This document shows, one piece after another, positions 6,083-7,173 of a stretch of DNA of 7,173 nucleotides. The stretch is from Spirochaeta sp. (GTDB lineage: Bacteria; Spirochaetota; Spirochaetia; Sphaerochaetales; Sphaerochaetaceae). The stretch's first letter is position 1, and every line of letters begins with the position of its first letter. The notes under the pieces are model-generated. The model was not told the DNA's origin. It did no database searches and worked only from the letters and a program-made list of their open reading frames with translations. Location of the stretch: positions 1 to 7,173 of the forward strand of contig JAIMZO010000078.1 in the NCBI GenBank assembly GCA_020054965.1, read 5' to 3'. Made by a program: the position numbers and the translations under genes.

Positions 6083-6350
6083 CGATACCTCCGGTAAACT
6101 GGGCACACCAAAGTATGATTTCCTCAAATACTGAGGCATTGAGTTCATAGTAGATGAAGTTCTTGTATTTCGTCTCTGTGATCAGGGAAGCTTTTTTCAA
6201 CAAGGAGAGATGGTAGGAGACGGTAGCTGCAGAGAGGTTGGGAAACTGCGTAGCAATCTCTCCCGCACTCATGCGTTGTTTCTTGACAAGGGAGAGCATC
6301 TCCCTTCGCTGGGGATCGGCTATCGCTTTCATGGTTTCTGAAAACCCCAT
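6069..6350 (-). CDS. sdpR: SdpR-like ArsR-family autorepressor
   Basis: A 93-residue winged-helix repressor. Residues 7-17 (M-K-A-I-A-D-P-Q-R-R-E) are the classic ArsR opening. The recognition helix lies at about 40-54 (S-A-A-T-V-S-Y-H-L-S-L-L-K-K-A), and the wing ends in F-I-Y-Y-E-L-N (65-71), as in B. subtilis SdpR. The metal-binding C-V-C motif of ArsR/SmtB sensors is absent; the only Cys is C82. It is therefore probably controlled by partner protein binding, as SdpR is by SdpI, not by metal. ATG 6350 has AGGAG a few bases upstream. Its stop lies inside the sdpI-like gene start, giving a 14-nt overlap and a two-gene operon. A promoter and a dyad directly upstream fit autorepression. Confidence 0.9.
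   Translation of the reverse strand: MGFSETMKAIADPQRREMLSLVKKQRMSAGEIATQFPNLSAATVSYHLSLLKKASLITETKYKNFIYYELNASVFEEIILWCAQFTGGIDEKP
6087..6092 (-). promoter_or_regulatory. Ribosome binding site that sets the sdpI-like start
   Basis: GGAGGT on the minus strand, 4 nt before ATG 6082-6080 and inside the end of the repressor gene. It favours the 219-residue product over a 241-codon reading starting at 6148. Confidence 0.8.
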
Positions 6351-6359
6351 GGTTACTCC

Positions 6360-6380
6360 TATTTCGAAATAATTCTAAAT
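6360..6380 (-). promoter_or_regulatory. Putative SdpR-type operator
   Basis: A 20-bp imperfect dyad at 6361-6380 has 8 of 10 symmetric positions paired. Its left half forms, with base 6360, a perfect 12-bp palindrome TATTTCGAAATA (6360-6371). The two halves, ATTTCGAAAT and AATTCTAAAT, also match each other in 8 of 10 positions as direct repeats. It covers the predicted transcription start and lies between the promoter and the repressor's ribosome site, the usual place for an ArsR-family operator. Confidence 0.6.
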
Positions 6381-6382
6381 AG

Positions 6383-6411
6383 ATAGTATCCTTCTCCTCA
6401 CCATTGGTCAA
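6383..6411 (-). promoter_or_regulatory. Sigma-70 promoter of the sdpR-sdpI operon
   Basis: TTGACC at 6411-6406 (five of six), an exact 17-bp spacer, and TACTAT at 6388-6383 (four of six). The predicted start near 6376 falls inside the dyad operator. Confidence 0.65.
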
Positions 6412-6556
6412 GCGTATTCCTTATCTGACTCTTAGGGATATACGTTTTCCCTCTACAGCGGAATTTCTTCAGCACTTCTTGTGCTACTGGAAGGTAATGT
6501 TGTAGGTTCAATCCAGGGGGGCCTCGTATGAATGAATACACACAAAGGAACGAGCA

Positions 6557-7173
6557 ATGAGCCCGATACTTGTTGATGATGTGGTGAAGCATATCCTTAC
6601 CAGCAAGGTATATGATGTTGCAATTGAAACCCCCACTTGCCTATGCTCCTCGCTTAAGCAAGGAGAAAGCCTGTTCTGTGTACCTGAAATGGGAAGATCT
6701 GCAGAGTATTCACAGCTTCAAACTCAGGGGAGCCTACAACAAGATTGCTCATCTCAGATGTGAGGAGAAGAGCCGGGGAGTCATTGCCGCAAGCGCGGAC
6801 AACCATGCGCAGGGAGTTGCCCTCTCAGTGCAAAAGCTTGGCATTGATGCCTTGATCATCATGTCCAAGACTACTCCGTCCATCAAGGTTGATGCGGTTC
6901 AGGGTTTTGGGGCAAAGATTGAACTGTACAGCGATAGTTACTCCGAGACCTACGCATACTGCAGGAAGCGGATAGTGGAAACCGGAAGGACATTCATCCA
7001 TCCCTTTGATGACCCTCTGGTCATTGCTGGCCAGGGAACGATTGGCAAGGAGCTCATGGAACAGCTCAGTGAGGTCACCCCTATATTTGTAGGGGTAGGG
7101 GGAGGGGCCTTATCAGTGGGATTGCAAGCTATGTGAAAGCACTCAGGCCACATGTACAGATCATTAATGTGGA
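6557..7173 (+). pseudogene. ilvA: Threonine dehydratase (IlvA), two frameshifts, cut by window edge
   Basis: IlvA is a PLP enzyme that deaminates threonine to 2-oxobutanoate, the first step to isoleucine. ATG 6557 follows AAAGGA (6544-6549). The frame runs through V-Y-D-V-A-I-E-T-P to a CCCCC run (6630-6634), where one extra C shifts it. Homology continues in the next frame (P-L-A-Y-A-P-R-L-S). The PLP lysine is codon 6720-6722 in H-S-F-K-L-R-G-A-Y-N-K. At a GGGG run (7104-7107) one G is missing. Restoring it gives the glycine loop G-G-G-G-L-I-S-G and an open frame to the right edge, back in the original phase. Conserved positions are also changed compared with the family as I know it: K-W-E-D for K-R-E-D (6690), S-A-D-N-H-A-Q-G for S-A-G-N-H-A-Q-G (6798), M-S-K-T-T-P for M-P-x-T-T-P (6864) and Y-S-D-S-Y for Y-G-D-S-Y (6930). 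Either a decaying gene or, for the indels alone, homopolymer sequencing errors in an intact one. Confidence 0.8.

Noticed and set aside
6083..6148. A 22-residue longer start for the sdpI-like protein
   Set aside because: It lies inside the repressor gene and lacks a ribosome site; ATG 6082 has GGAGGT 4 nt upstream and yields the normal N-terminus just before the first membrane helix.
6471..6485. AGCAC-TTCTT-GTGCT hairpin upstream of ilvA as a terminator or T-box
   Set aside because: Only 5 bp, no T-run, and none of the conserved T-box sequence is present.
6398..6592. A 64-codon minus-strand frame between the sdpR promoter and ilvA
   Set aside because: It runs over the ilvA ribosome site and start, has no ribosome site of its own that I can see and no recognisable family.

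Overview
The window looks like ordinary chromosomal DNA of an anaerobic spirochaete, most likely Sphaerochaeta or a relative. This rests on the mix of families (a stand-alone DbpA-type RNA-binding protein, a DksA-like zinc-finger protein, a large coiled-coil protein fused in operon to MltG), on a base composition that looks close to balanced, and on strong Shine-Dalgarno sites. The genus is inferred from memory of such gene sets, not demonstrated. I see no mobile element, CRISPR array, tRNA or rRNA.

Layout, left to right. (1) Bases 1-840 (+): the 3' part of an EcfT transmembrane component of an ECF vitamin/metal transporter; its start and partner ATPases probably lie off the left edge. (2) 962-1321 (+): a DksA/TraR-type RNA polymerase-binding zinc-finger protein with its own putative promoter, a dyad and a leader hairpin. 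It ends at a bidirectional terminator shared with the convergent genes to its right. (3) 2588 down to 1383 (-): a two-gene unit encoding a DbpA RNA-binding-domain protein and a glyoxalase-II-like metallo-beta-lactamase hydrolase, 3 nt apart. Upstream, 2589-2909 (-) has no convincing gene. It contains a good sigma-70 promoter followed by a roughly 195-nt rod-like RNA that I interpret as a candidate 6S RNA reading through into the DbpA-domain gene. (4) 2967-5439 (+): a cytoplasmic coiled-coil protein of unknown function overlapping by 8 nt an MltG-type lytic transglycosylase with an unusually long basic cytoplasmic tail. (5) 6350 down to 5423 (-): an SdpR-like ArsR repressor and an SdpI-like membrane protein, overlapping, with a clear promoter and a dyad operator at the transcription start. 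(6) 6557 to the right edge (+): a biosynthetic-type threonine dehydratase (ilvA) reading frame broken by two opposite frameshifts in homopolymers and carrying changes in conserved PLP-site motifs.

Functional links: DksA and 6S RNA both act directly on RNA polymerase, so the left half may hold two global transcription regulators. The coiled-coil/MltG pair concerns cell-wall glycan termination. SdpRI is an autoregulated immunity/stress module without a visible toxin gene. The points most worth checking are the candidate 6S RNA and its co-transcribed RNA-binding protein, the possible leaderless start of the coiled-coil gene, and the state of ilvA.
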